This document shows positions 1 to 6,719 of a stretch of DNA of 12,629 bases, piece after piece. Source of the DNA: Gammaproteobacteria bacterium (lineage in GTDB: Bacteria; Pseudomonadota; Gammaproteobacteria; Immundisolibacterales; Immundisolibacteraceae); NCBI GenBank assembly GCA_003526065.1, contig DQBD01000078.1, positions 1 through 12,629 on the forward strand. The letters run 5' to 3'. Under the pieces are notes generated by a model that made no database searches, was not told the DNA's origin, and saw nothing but the letters and a program-made list of their open reading frames with translations. The position numbers and the translations under genes were made by a program. Positions within the stretch are counted from its first letter, which is position 1, and every line of letters starts with the position of its first letter.

Positions 1-30
1 GGGGGGGGGGCCGGGGCGCGCCCCCCCCCC
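1..30. other. G10 ... C10 low-complexity block at the window edge
   Basis: Ten G, a ten-base GC segment and ten C stand at the very first bases. In the lpoA frame they read as Gly/Pro/Arg/Ala, so coding is not excluded. The extreme composition at an edge is also what a contig end in a hard-to-sequence hairpin, or a sequencing artefact, looks like. Confidence 0.5.
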
Positions 31-1186
31 GGGTGCCGCCGACGCGCTGGCGCCGACCCGCCTGCTCGATCTGCCACCAGCGCTGATGGCCGAGCGCGAT
101 GGCCTGCTGGCGCAAGTGCCGGCGGGCGCCGCCGCGCCGGGGCAGTCGGTGGCCGGTGGCGACTTCGTGGCGGTGTTGTTGCCCTACGGTGATGAACTGG
201 AGGCAGCGGCGCAGGCCATCACCGCCGGCCTGGTGGCGGCCCGTCTGGGCGATCCGTCGGGCCCATCGCTGCGGTTTTATTCCAGTGGCGACGATGTCGT
301 CGCCAGTTACCGGCGGGCCGTGGCCGATGGCGCGGCCGTGGTGATCGGGCCGCTGCAAAAGGCGGAGGTCCGCGCCCTGGCGGCGATGCCGTTGGCGCGG
401 CCGACGCTGGCGCTGAACAACCCGGCGCGGACCGCCGGCCAGATCAACCTGTACCGGCTGTCGCTGGACCCTGCCGACGAGGCGGCCGCCGGGACGCGGT
501 GGCTGACCGCCGCCGGCTACCGGCGCGTGGCCATGTTGTACGTGGACGACCCCTGGGGGCGGCGCCTGCGCACCTTGTACCGGCAGGCCCTCGAGGCCCA
601 GGGTGGGCAGCTGGTGGGGGCGGTGCCTTTCGACGCGGGTGACACGGATTTTGCGCCGGCCCTGCGCAGCCTGTTCGCCGACCGGCTGGCATCGGCCGAC
701 CCGGTGATCGCGACCGGAAGCGGGCCGCAGGCGTTGATTGTGATCGCCGCCGGCGCGGATGCGCGTCAGATCATGCCGCAGCTGGAGTACGTGGGCCTTT
801 TCGATCTGCCGGTACTGGGGACTTCGCGGCTGTGGAACGGCAATCCCAACCGCGCGGCCGACGCGGACCTCGGCAATTTGGTGTTCTGCGACAGTCCCTG
901 GGCGCTGGAGTCCCGCACGGATGCGGGCTCGCCCGGGCCGTTGGCCGCTGCGACGCGTGTCTGGCCACTGCTGGAGCGCAGCCCGCCGCGGCTGGCCGCC
1001 CTTGGTGCGGACGCCTACGCGCTCGGTCGCCTGCTGTGGCAGGGCAGGTCGGTGGATGCGCTGCCTGACGGGCTGACCGGTGCGCTGGCGATGGATGTCG
1101 ACGGTACGCTGCGCCGACAGGTGCTCGATTGTGCGCGTTTCAGCGGTGGTGTGCCGGTGGTCATGACGCGTGGCAGTTTTCCGTGA
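2..1186 (+). CDS. lpoA: LpoA-like outer-membrane activator of penicillin-binding protein 1A, C-terminal part (5' truncated)
   Basis: LpoA is an outer-membrane lipoprotein that reaches through the periplasm and activates the peptidoglycan synthase PBP1A. The frame is open to base 2, so the gene continues beyond the window edge. About 394 codons are visible, against roughly 600-700 for the family, and the lipoprotein signal and N-terminal TPR domain are missing. What remains is the C-terminal domain with the periplasmic-binding-protein fold. It begins at the VAVLLPYGDELEAAAQAI stretch, followed by RFYSSGDD, the family-typical AVVIGPLQKAEV, LALNNPAR, and further on FDLPVLGTSRLWNG, FCDSPWAL and LGADAYALGRLL. 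An internal ATG at 86 is unlikely to be the true start because coding frame and sense continue upstream of it. The stop overlaps the yraN start. Assignment rests on these motifs plus the yraN-gmhA context. A generic amino-acid-binding protein is the only alternative, and it is less likely here. Confidence 0.85.
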   Translation, partial: GGGPGRAPPPGAADALAPTRLLDLPPALMAERDGLLAQVPAGAAAPGQSVAGGDFVAVLLPYGDELEAAAQAITAGLVAARLGDPSGPSLRFYSSGDDVVASYRRAVADGAAVVIGPLQKAEVRALAAMPLARPTLALNNPARTAGQINLYRLSLDPADEAAAGTRWLTAAGYRRVAMLYVDDPWGRRLRTLYRQALEAQGGQLVGAVPFDAGDTDFAPALRSLFADRLASADPVIATGSGPQALIVIAAGADARQIMPQLEYVGLFDLPVLGTSRLWNGNPNRAADADLGNLVFCDSPWALESRTDAGSPGPLAAATRVWPLLERSPPRLAALGADAYALGRLLWQGRSVDALPDGLTGALAMDVDGTLRRQVLDCARFSGGVPVVMTRGSFP

Positions 1187-1557
1187 CGGCCGCTGCGCCG
1201 CACCTGCAGCGCGGCCGGGACGCCGAGGCATTGGCAGCCGCCCATCTGACGAAACAGGGGCTGGCGATCGTGGCGCGCAACTACCGCGCGGCAGGCGGTG
1301 AGATCGACCTGATCGCGCGCCACGGCGCCGAGTTGGTGTTCGTGGAAGTGCGCAGCCGGCGCAGTGGCGCCTTCGGCAGTGCCGCCGAGTCGGTCACGGC
1401 GGCCAAGCGCCGGCGCATACTGAAGGCCGCAGAACAGTACTTGCTGGCATGGCGTCCGCGTCCGTTGCCGCCGTGTCGCTTCGATGTGATCAGCTTCACC
1501 GGTGCACTCGATCTGGAGCACCTGGTCTGGTTGCAGAACGCCTTCACCGCTGATTGA
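1183..1557 (+). CDS. yraN: YraN/UPF0102 family endonuclease-like protein
   Basis: This is a small conserved protein (124 aa) with a restriction-endonuclease-like fold. Its cellular role is not established, though nuclease or DNA-processing roles are often suggested. The family signature is clear: ARNYRAAGGEIDLIARHG (about residues 31-48), LVFVEVRSRRSGAFG (51-65) and TAAKRRRILKAAEQYL (72-87). The D/E-x-K-type core would be D42, E55 and position 57, which is Arg here instead of the more usual Lys. I chose the GTG at 1183 because it forms a GTGA overlap with the lpoA stop, gives the normal family length and starts just before the conserved region. A longer frame from GTG 1129 would run 54 bases into lpoA. 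No good Shine-Dalgarno sequence precedes the GTG, so translation is probably coupled to lpoA. The lpoA-yraN-SIS-protein order matches Pseudomonas and E. coli. Confidence 0.88.
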   Translation: MTAAAPHLQRGRDAEALAAAHLTKQGLAIVARNYRAAGGEIDLIARHGAELVFVEVRSRRSGAFGSAAESVTAAKRRRILKAAEQYLLAWRPRPLPPCRFDVISFTGALDLEHLVWLQNAFTAD

Positions 1558-1574
1558 CCCCCGGTTCCCAGAGC

Positions 1575-2159
1575 ATGAATTCGATCACCCTGGTCATCGA
1601 CCGTTTCGACGAGAGCGCCCGCCTCAAGCAGGCCACTGCAGGCGTCCTGGCGCCGGCCATTGCGCGCGCGGCAAGTCGCCTGGCGCAGGTGCTGCGCAGC
1701 GGCGGCAAGTTGCTGGTGTGCGGCAACGGCGGTTCGGCGGCGGATGCCCAGCACTTCAGTGGCGAGTTGCTGGGCCGCTTCGAGTGCGAGCGCGCCGGGC
1801 TGCCGGCCATCGCGCTGCATGCGGACACCTCCACGCTGACCGCGGTGGCGAACGACTACGGCTACGACGACGTGTTCGCGCGCCAGGTGCAGGCGCTGGC
1901 ACGGCCTGACGATGCGCTGGTCGTGATCAGCACCAGTGGCAACTCGCCGGGCATCCTGCGTGCCGCGGAGGCGGCGCAGGCGCTGGGTGTGCCGGTGCTG
2001 GCGCTGACCGGGCGCGACGGGGGGCGGCTGGCCGGCCTGCTCGGAGACGCCGATATCGAACTGCGCGTTCCGGCTACCGCCACGCCCCGCATTCAGGAAG
2101 TGCACATTCTGATCCTGCACTGCCTGTGCGAGCTGATCGACCGCGAGTTGGTGCCGTGA
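1575..2159 (+). CDS. gmhA: Phosphoheptose isomerase (sedoheptulose 7-phosphate isomerase), SIS domain
   Basis: The product converts sedoheptulose 7-phosphate to D-glycero-D-manno-heptose 7-phosphate, the first step of ADP-heptose synthesis for the LPS inner core, in the cytoplasm. It is one SIS domain of 194 aa, the usual GmhA length, with the phosphosugar-binding loop CGNGGSAADAQHF (49-61), VVISTSGNS (116-124) and ALTGRDGG. The close relative DiaA, a DnaA-binding protein, sits at the same place in E. coli. GmhA is favoured because H60, E64, Q174 and H182 match the spacing of the GmhA metal/catalytic residues (H61, E65, Q172, H180 in the studied enzymes), while DiaA lacks the glutamate. An adenylyltransferase of the same pathway follows directly. 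ATG 1575 gives the normal N-terminus; an in-frame TTG at 1554 would overlap the yraN stop and add 7 residues. Ribosome-binding sequence is weak for both. Confidence 0.85.
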   Translation: MNSITLVIDRFDESARLKQATAGVLAPAIARAASRLAQVLRSGGKLLVCGNGGSAADAQHFSGELLGRFECERAGLPAIALHADTSTLTAVANDYGYDDVFARQVQALARPDDALVVISTSGNSPGILRAAEAAQALGVPVLALTGRDGGRLAGLLGDADIELRVPATATPRIQEVHILILHCLCELIDRELVP

Positions 2160-2650
2160 GTGATCGGCCGCACTATGCGCGCAAGCTGCTGACGGAGCCC
2201 GCGCAACTGGTGGCGCGGGCGGCCGCGCTGCCCCGTCCGCTGGTGTTCACCAACGGCTGTTTCGACATCCTTCACGTGGGGCATGTCGATTACCTGGACC
2301 GGGCGGCGGCGCTCGGCGCCAGCCTGGTGGTGGGCGTCAACACAGACGCCTCGGTGCGTCGCCAGGGCAAGGGTGACGACCGGCCGGTGAACCCGCTGGC
2401 CGATCGCATGGCCGTGCTGGCGGCGCTGGAAAGTGTGAGCCTGGTGGTGGCCTTCGACGATGACACGCCGCTGCACCTGATCGAGCAGTTGCGCCCGGAG
2501 CACTTGGTCAAGGGCGGCGACTGGCCGGTGGATGCCATCGTCGGTGCGCAGTTCGTGCGTGCGGGCGGTGGTCAGGTGCACTCGATGCCGTTTCGTCATC
2601 AGCGCTCGACCACGGACCTGCTGCGGCGCATTCGTGTCACGCCGACGTGA
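2156..2650 (+). CDS. hldC: D-beta-D-heptose 1-phosphate adenylyltransferase (stand-alone HldE C-terminal domain)
   Basis: The enzyme transfers AMP from ATP to D-glycero-beta-D-manno-heptose 1-phosphate, giving ADP-heptose for the LPS core. It has 164 aa and corresponds to the nucleotidyltransferase half of bifunctional HldE/RfaE; no kinase domain is attached. Motifs seen are LVFTNGCFDILHVGHVDYL (29-47) with the HxGH element at 40-43, GVNTDASVR, NPLADRMAVLAAL, LVKGGDW and the family-typical RSTTDLLRRI (150-159). GTG 2156 is preferred because it forms a GTGA overlap with the gmhA stop and yields a normal N-terminus. An in-frame GTG at 2126 would overlap gmhA by 34 bases. It shares the pathway with gmhA directly upstream; the kinase (HldA) and phosphatase (GmhB) must be encoded elsewhere. 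Transcription probably ends at the hairpin at 2749-2772. Confidence 0.88.
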   Translation: MSDRPHYARKLLTEPAQLVARAAALPRPLVFTNGCFDILHVGHVDYLDRAAALGASLVVGVNTDASVRRQGKGDDRPVNPLADRMAVLAALESVSLVVAFDDDTPLHLIEQLRPEHLVKGGDWPVDAIVGAQFVRAGGGQVHSMPFRHQRSTTDLLRRIRVTPT

Positions 2651-2748
2651 GCGGTTCTGTCACACGCGCGACATCTTGATCGTGCAGGCTTGTGCGCTTG
2701 CTGGCGGTGTCCGAGTTGGCAGCGCCCGCATGATTGCCTGATACCTGC

Positions 2749-2772
2749 GGGGGGCCAGGCCCCCCATTTTTT
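2749..2772 (+). terminator. Intrinsic terminator after hldC
   Basis: Six G (2749-2754) face six C (2760-2765) across a 5-nt loop (CCAGG), followed by A and six T (2767-2772). This is a normal Rho-independent terminator for plus-strand transcription from the lpoA-hldC unit. The minus-strand reading has no U tract after the hairpin, so it should not end sseA transcription. The T tract touches the last base of the sseA stop codon. Bases 2651-2748 between hldC and the hairpin show no gene. Confidence 0.75.
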
Positions 2773-3638
2773 CAGGCGCCCTTTGCCACCGGTCGCGTGG
2801 CGTCGCCACACCACGCACTCCACGAGCCGGCATACAGTCGTGCGCCGGGCAGGCCGGCGTGCGCCAGCGCCAGCACATGGTGGCAGGCGGTGACACCGGA
2901 GCCGCAGTAGACAATCACGTCCTGTGTCGCCCGTCCGGACAGCAACGCCTGCCACTCGGCTGCCAGCTGCCGTGCCGGCTTGAAGTGGCCGCCATGCAGA
3001 TTGGCCGTGAACGGCCGGTTGATGGCGCCCGGAATGTGTCCGGCAACGGGGTCGATGGGCTCGTGCTCGCCGCGAAAGCGCTCAGGGGCCCGGGCATCGA
3101 CGAGCAACCAGCGGTTGCTGTCCAGATCGCGGGCGACGGCGGCGGTGTCCACGTGCCGCTCCAGTGGCGGGCGCAGCGGCAGCGGTGATGCGGGCACCGG
3201 TGGCGTGCCTTCGCCGTGTGCGACGTGCCGGCCGGCTGACTGCCAGGCGGCGAACCCGCCATCCAGCACGGCAACGGCTGCATGCCCCATCCAGCGCAAC
3301 AACCACCAGGCACGCGCCGCAAAGCTGCCATCGCCGGCGTCGTAGCAGATCACCTCTGTGGCAGGAGTAATGCCCAACGCTGCAAGACGGCTGGCGAGTG
3401 TGCGCGGCGTGGGCAATGGGTGGCGACCGCTGTGCTCGGTCAGTGGTCCGGACAGGTCGGTGTTCAGGTCCAGGTGGCGGGCGTTCGGCAGGTGGCCAGC
3501 TGCAAATGCGCGCCGGCCGGCGCTCGGATCGGTCAGGTCATGGCGGCAGTCGAGCAGGACCGGGCCGGTGCGCGTGTCGACTATCCGTCGCTCCAGCTCG
3601 GCGCCGTCGATCAGTGTCTGGCAGTGGTGCCGCAACAT
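2772..3638 (-). CDS. sseA: 3-mercaptopyruvate sulfurtransferase (two rhodanese domains)
   Basis: The product transfers sulfur from 3-mercaptopyruvate to a thiol acceptor or cyanide, in the cytoplasm, in cysteine catabolism and sulfur trafficking. It has 288 aa, close to E. coli SseA. The N-terminal rhodanese domain (about 10-140) is the inactive one, with VLLDCRHDL, GHLPNARHLDLNTDLSG and YDAGDGSFAARAWW (no catalytic Cys). The C-terminal domain (about 160-285) carries LLVDARAPERFRGE, GHIPGAINRPF and the active loop CGSGVTACHH with catalytic C245. The CGSGVTA loop is typical of mercaptopyruvate sulfurtransferases, whereas thiosulfate sulfurtransferases usually carry a CRKGVTA-like loop. ATG 3636-3638 has only a weak GGGA upstream. 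It is convergent with hldC and divergent from the GGDEF-EAL gene, so it is probably a single-gene unit with its promoter in 3639-3800. Confidence 0.9.
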   Translation of the reverse strand: MLRHHCQTLIDGAELERRIVDTRTGPVLLDCRHDLTDPSAGRRAFAAGHLPNARHLDLNTDLSGPLTEHSGRHPLPTPRTLASRLAALGITPATEVICYDAGDGSFAARAWWLLRWMGHAAVAVLDGGFAAWQSAGRHVAHGEGTPPVPASPLPLRPPLERHVDTAAVARDLDSNRWLLVDARAPERFRGEHEPIDPVAGHIPGAINRPFTANLHGGHFKPARQLAAEWQALLSGRATQDVIVYCGSGVTACHHVLALAHAGLPGARLYAGSWSAWCGDATRPVAKGA

Positions 3639-3690
3639 GGCATTTCCCGGTGGTGTGGTGGCTCGTGGCGGGTGCGAGTGTGAGTACCCG

Positions 3691-3703
3691 CATTAAAATT
3701 TAG
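3691..3703. promoter_or_regulatory. AT-rich island in the divergent sseA / GGDEF-EAL intergenic region, possible -10 elements
   Basis: The 162-bp region 3639-3800 separates two divergent genes and must hold promoters for both. Its only AT-rich stretch is CATTAAAATTTAG. It contains TAAAAT on the plus strand (3694-3699, five of six matches to the sigma-70 -10 box) and TAAATT on the minus strand (3702-3697). I see no convincing -35 box at the right distance on either strand, so the assignment is tentative. No cyclic-di-GMP riboswitch is recognisable here. Confidence 0.3.
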
Positions 3704-3755
3704 CCTCTCGATGGCCCTTCGCAGCATTCCAGGCGATTGCCTTGGCGCTGAATTT

Positions 3756-3792
3756 GCTTGCGTGGTTGTCCGAATCCACCATTGACGCAAGC
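3756..3792 (+). promoter_or_regulatory. Hairpin in the probable 5' leader of the GGDEF-EAL gene
   Basis: GCTTGCG (3756-3762) can pair with CGCAAGC (3786-3792). Inside it TGGT (3763-3766) pairs with ACCA (3778-3781), leaving a 4-nt bulge (TTGA) on the 3' side and an 11-nt loop. The stem ends eight bases before the ATG at 3801, in the zone where a ribosome-binding site would lie, and no clear Shine-Dalgarno sequence is present. It could limit initiation or be a protein-binding inverted repeat; function is inferred only. Confidence 0.3.
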
Positions 3793-3800
3793 GCTCACCC

Positions 3801-5645
3801 ATGACCATGCCAGACAACGCCGTTCCCGCCGCCGAGGGTTTTCAGGCGTTGCGCACGGTCATCGAAGCCTTGTCGCTGGAAACGGATTTCGAGGCCTTTT
3901 TTCGCAAGGCAGCGGGAGCGGCGGCCAGCCTGGCCGGGGGCGACGCAGCCGCGTTGATCCTGATGAACGATCACGGCCGGCTGGAGTACCAGTTTTTCCT
4001 CGGCGTGCCGCCGGCCTACCGTACCCGCTTTCTGGGTTTCACATTCGATCGCCACAGTGGCATCGCCGGCGAGGCGCTCGACAGCGGGCAACCGGTGTTC
4101 GTGGCCGATTACCCCGCGCATCCCAAGGCATTGGCGGCGTTCGTTGCCAGCGGGCTACGCGGCAACATGGCGTTGCCTTTGTTGCACGGTGGCGCCGCGG
4201 TCGGCGTGCTGGTGGTGTCGTGGTTCGACCGGACGCCGGTGGAGCCCGACCGCGAGCGGGTGACGCTGTTGCGTACCATCGCCGCGCAGGTCGGCGCTGC
4301 CCGCCAGCGCTGGCAACTCGAACAGCGTCTGCAGCATCGGGCTGACCACGACACGCTGACGGGCCTGCCCAACCGCGGGTATTTTCTGGAGCATCTGCGG
4401 CAGACCTTGATCAGCGCCCGCCGCTATGGTCGCTACCTGGCGTTGATGGTGATCGACCTGGACGGCTTCAAGGCGGTCAATGACCGCGGGGGGCATGCCG
4501 CCGGGGATGCGCTCTTGCGCGAGGTGGCACTGCGTCTGCGGGATGCGGTGCGCGGAGGCGACATGATCGCCCGCCTGGGTGGTGATGAGTTCGTGCTGCT
4601 GATGGAGTACCAGCGCTGGCCGGACGAGCCGGCCGGTGTGGCGGGCCGTGTGCTGCAAGCACTCAGCATGCGGGCGCCGGTGACCGGCGGCACGGTGGCG
4701 GTGGCTCCGAGCATCGGAATTGCCGCGTTCCCCGACGATGGAACCACCGCCGAGTCCTTGCTCGGGAACGCCGACCTGGCCATGTACGAAGCGAAACACC
4801 GCCGTGGTGGCCGACAGGCCTGTTTCTTCAATCAGGCCATCGCGCAGGCAGTGCGTCGGCGTGAACGGTTGCTGGAAGAGGTGGAGCGCGCGCTCGTCGA
4901 CGGGGCCTTCGAGTTGTACTACCAGCCGATTGTCAGCCCCGACAACGGCGCCACGGTGGTGGTCGAGGCGCTGCTGCGATGGCCACAGCCCGACGGCAGC
5001 GTGCGTCTGCCCGGCAGTTTCATGGTGGACGTGGAACGGCACAGCCGGCGCCTGATGCAGGCCTTGGGGCGTCATGTGCTGAACAGTGCGCTGGCCCACG
5101 CCGCAGCCTGGCAGGAACAGGGCTATGAGGTGGCGGTGTCGGTCAATGTGTCGGCACGCGAATTTCTGGACGAGGGCTTTCTGGGCAGCCTGACCGAGGC
5201 GCTGGCGGCCAGCCCTGGACTGGCGCGCGAGCATCTGGTGCTGGAGATCACCGAAACAGCGGCGCTGGAGGATCTCGACCGGGCGCGTTCGGTGATGCTG
5301 GCGTGCCGTGCACTGGGCATCCGGTTTGCCATTGACGACTTCGGTGCCGGACACGCGTCGCTGGCCAATCTGCGCGAACTGCCGGTGGACCGGCTCAAGA
5401 TCGACCGCGTCTTCGTGGCGGGGTTGCCGGCGACCGAGGCGGACCGTGCCGTGGTCAAGGCCATCGTGGCCGTGGCGCAGGCCTTCGGGGTGGGTGTGGT
5501 GGCCGAGGGCGTGGAAACCGCCGCGCAGGCGCAGACGCTGCGGGAATTCGGCTGCACGCTGATGCAGGGCTACCATTTCGCACGCCCCATGCCCGCGGTG
5601 CAGCTGACCGAGCGCCTGAGGCAGGAGCATTGTCAGCGGGCCTGA
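3801..5645 (+). CDS. GAF-GGDEF-EAL cyclic-di-GMP signalling protein (diguanylate cyclase/phosphodiesterase)
   Basis: This is a cytoplasmic 614-aa protein that makes and/or degrades the second messenger c-di-GMP; no signal peptide or membrane segment is seen. An N-terminal GAF sensor domain spans about 20-170. The GGDEF domain spans about 180-340, with LTGLPNR, a product-binding RGGD I-site (251-254) exactly five residues before an intact GGDEF (260-264). The EAL domain spans about 355-605, with EALLRW (E389), SVNVS (N449), LEITE (E482, E485), IDDFGAG (D512, D513), LKID (K533), AEGVE (E569) and MQGYHFARP (Q589). All residues normally needed for both activities are present, so it could be bifunctional, or a phosphodiesterase tuned by GTP. 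ATG 3801 is the first start after an in-frame stop at 3783; a second ATG lies at 3807. Such proteins often control motility and pili, but no direct link is shown here. Confidence 0.92.
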   Translation: MTMPDNAVPAAEGFQALRTVIEALSLETDFEAFFRKAAGAAASLAGGDAAALILMNDHGRLEYQFFLGVPPAYRTRFLGFTFDRHSGIAGEALDSGQPVFVADYPAHPKALAAFVASGLRGNMALPLLHGGAAVGVLVVSWFDRTPVEPDRERVTLLRTIAAQVGAARQRWQLEQRLQHRADHDTLTGLPNRGYFLEHLRQTLISARRYGRYLALMVIDLDGFKAVNDRGGHAAGDALLREVALRLRDAVRGGDMIARLGGDEFVLLMEYQRWPDEPAGVAGRVLQALSMRAPVTGGTVAVAPSIGIAAFPDDGTTAESLLGNADLAMYEAKHRRGGRQACFFNQAIAQAVRRRERLLEEVERALVDGAFELYYQPIVSPDNGATVVVEALLRWPQPDGSVRLPGSFMVDVERHSRRLMQALGRHVLNSALAHAAAWQEQGYEVAVSVNVSAREFLDEGFLGSLTEALAASPGLAREHLVLEITETAALEDLDRARSVMLACRALGIRFAIDDFGAGHASLANLRELPVDRLKIDRVFVAGLPATEADRAVVKAIVAVAQAFGVGVVAEGVETAAQAQTLREFGCTLMQGYHFARPMPAVQLTERLRQEHCQRA

Positions 5646-5686
5646 GCCCTGGCGGCGGGGCCTGACCTGCGCCGTCACGAACGACC

Positions 5687-5693
5687 GGAGGAG
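5687..5693 (+). promoter_or_regulatory. Strong ribosome-binding site of the methyltransferase gene
   Basis: GGAGGAG stands two bases before the ATG at 5696, with the GGAGG core four bases from it. It fixes the start and is among the few clear Shine-Dalgarno sequences in the window. Confidence 0.7.
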
Positions 5694-5695
5694 TC

Positions 5696-6712
5696 ATGAC
5701 CGACCGCGTCTCGCAGATGCAGAAGCTGACCCAGTATTTCCTGGGCTACAACGCGACGCGGTTCATCGCGCTCGGCGTCGAGTCCGGTCTGTTTCAGGCG
5801 CTGGCGGCGGCGCCCGAGGGTGTCACGCCGGTTGATCTGGCGGCGTCACAGGGGCTGGATGCCGAGTACACGCGGCATTTCCTGCAAACCGGCTACGCGC
5901 TGGAACTGTTGGACCTAGCCGGTGGGCGCTATCGCCTGGCGGAGCATATGGCGCCGTTGCTGGCGCGCCCGGAGCACAACAGTTACCTGGGGTCGCTGGC
6001 GGGTTTTCACCACATCAGCGGGCGCGATTTCGAGTGCATGCCGGCGTTGCTGAAAGAGGGTGGCACCTACACCTTCCAGCAGCATGACGCCGATTTCATT
6101 GCCGCCGTGGCGCAAGTGACGGCCGGCATCGCCGGTTTCGTGGCGAGCAGCATCCTGCCCGGTCTGCCGGAGTTCGCGGGCCGCGATGATTTCAGGGCGC
6201 TGGATCTTGGCTGCGGCATGGGCGGCACGCTGTTGGCGCTGGCGCGCGCCTATCCGAAGGCCGAGCTGCTGGGCGTCGACATCGAGCCGCGCTCGGTGGA
6301 GCAGGCCAACGCGCGCTTCGCCGAAGCGGGGCTCGCACAGCGGGTGACGGCGCAGGTGGCGGCGGCCGAGGGCGTGGATCTTGAGGCGCGCTTCGATCTG
6401 GTGACGCTGATCCAGGTGTTGCACGAAACGGTGCCGGCGGTGCGCGCCGACATCCTGGCCGGCGCAGCGCGGGCACTGAAGCCCGGCGGCGTGCTGCTGG
6501 TGGTCGACGAGCCCTACCCGGACACCGTGGAGGGCCTGCGGGCAGCGCAAAGCTGCGCCATGACGCAGTTCATCGAGCGCTTCTGGGGCAATGAGCTGCT
6601 GTCCATGTCGCAGCAGAAGGCGCTGATCGAGGCCGCCGGCCTGCGTGTCGACGCACAGATGGTGCCGCCGCCCGGGCTGGTTGGCGTCACCATCGCGCGC
6701 CGCGTGGGCTGA
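5696..6712 (+). CDS. Class I SAM-dependent methyltransferase with N-terminal winged-helix dimerisation domain
   Basis: This is a 338-aa soluble methyltransferase of unknown substrate. Residues about 10-90 (LTQYFLGYNATRFIALGVESGLF, DLAASQGLDAEYTRHFLQ, GRYRLAEH) resemble the helical/winged-helix dimerisation domain in front of many small-molecule O-methyltransferases. The catalytic Rossmann domain follows, with motif I ALDLGCGMGG (168-177), the acidic end of beta-2 GVDIEPRS (D195), IQVLHE and LKPGGVLLVVDEP (261-273). This arrangement suggests methylation of a small molecule such as a quinone, phenol or polyketide, but the acceptor cannot be read from sequence. It lies 50 bp behind the GGDEF-EAL gene on the same strand and may share its transcript, although its own strong ribosome-binding site allows independent translation. 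It ends seven bases from the convergent GT2 stop, with no hairpin between. Confidence 0.8.
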   Translation: MTDRVSQMQKLTQYFLGYNATRFIALGVESGLFQALAAAPEGVTPVDLAASQGLDAEYTRHFLQTGYALELLDLAGGRYRLAEHMAPLLARPEHNSYLGSLAGFHHISGRDFECMPALLKEGGTYTFQQHDADFIAAVAQVTAGIAGFVASSILPGLPEFAGRDDFRALDLGCGMGGTLLALARAYPKAELLGVDIEPRSVEQANARFAEAGLAQRVTAQVAAAEGVDLEARFDLVTLIQVLHETVPAVRADILAGAARALKPGGVLLVVDEPYPDTVEGLRAAQSCAMTQFIERFWGNELLSMSQQKALIEAAGLRVDAQMVPPPGLVGVTIARRVG

Positions 6713-6719
6713 GGCGTTT

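Noticed and set aside
1281..2120. A 279-codon minus-strand frame over yraN and gmhA
   Set aside because: Both plus-strand genes have firm family motifs, and this frame spans their junction without any domain of its own.
1575..2159. DiaA, the DnaA-binding SIS protein found after yraN in E. coli
   Set aside because: The GmhA-type residues H60, E64, Q174 and H182 are present with correct spacing, and an ADP-heptose enzyme follows.
3639..3800. A cyclic-di-GMP riboswitch before the GGDEF-EAL gene
   Set aside because: No GEMM-like conserved core is recognisable; only a simple hairpin is seen.
4155..5678. A 507-codon open frame on the minus strand opposite the GGDEF-EAL gene
   Set aside because: It is the antisense shadow of a GC-rich gene; the translation is His/Gln/Arg-rich with no recognisable domain, while the opposite strand has complete GGDEF and EAL motifs.
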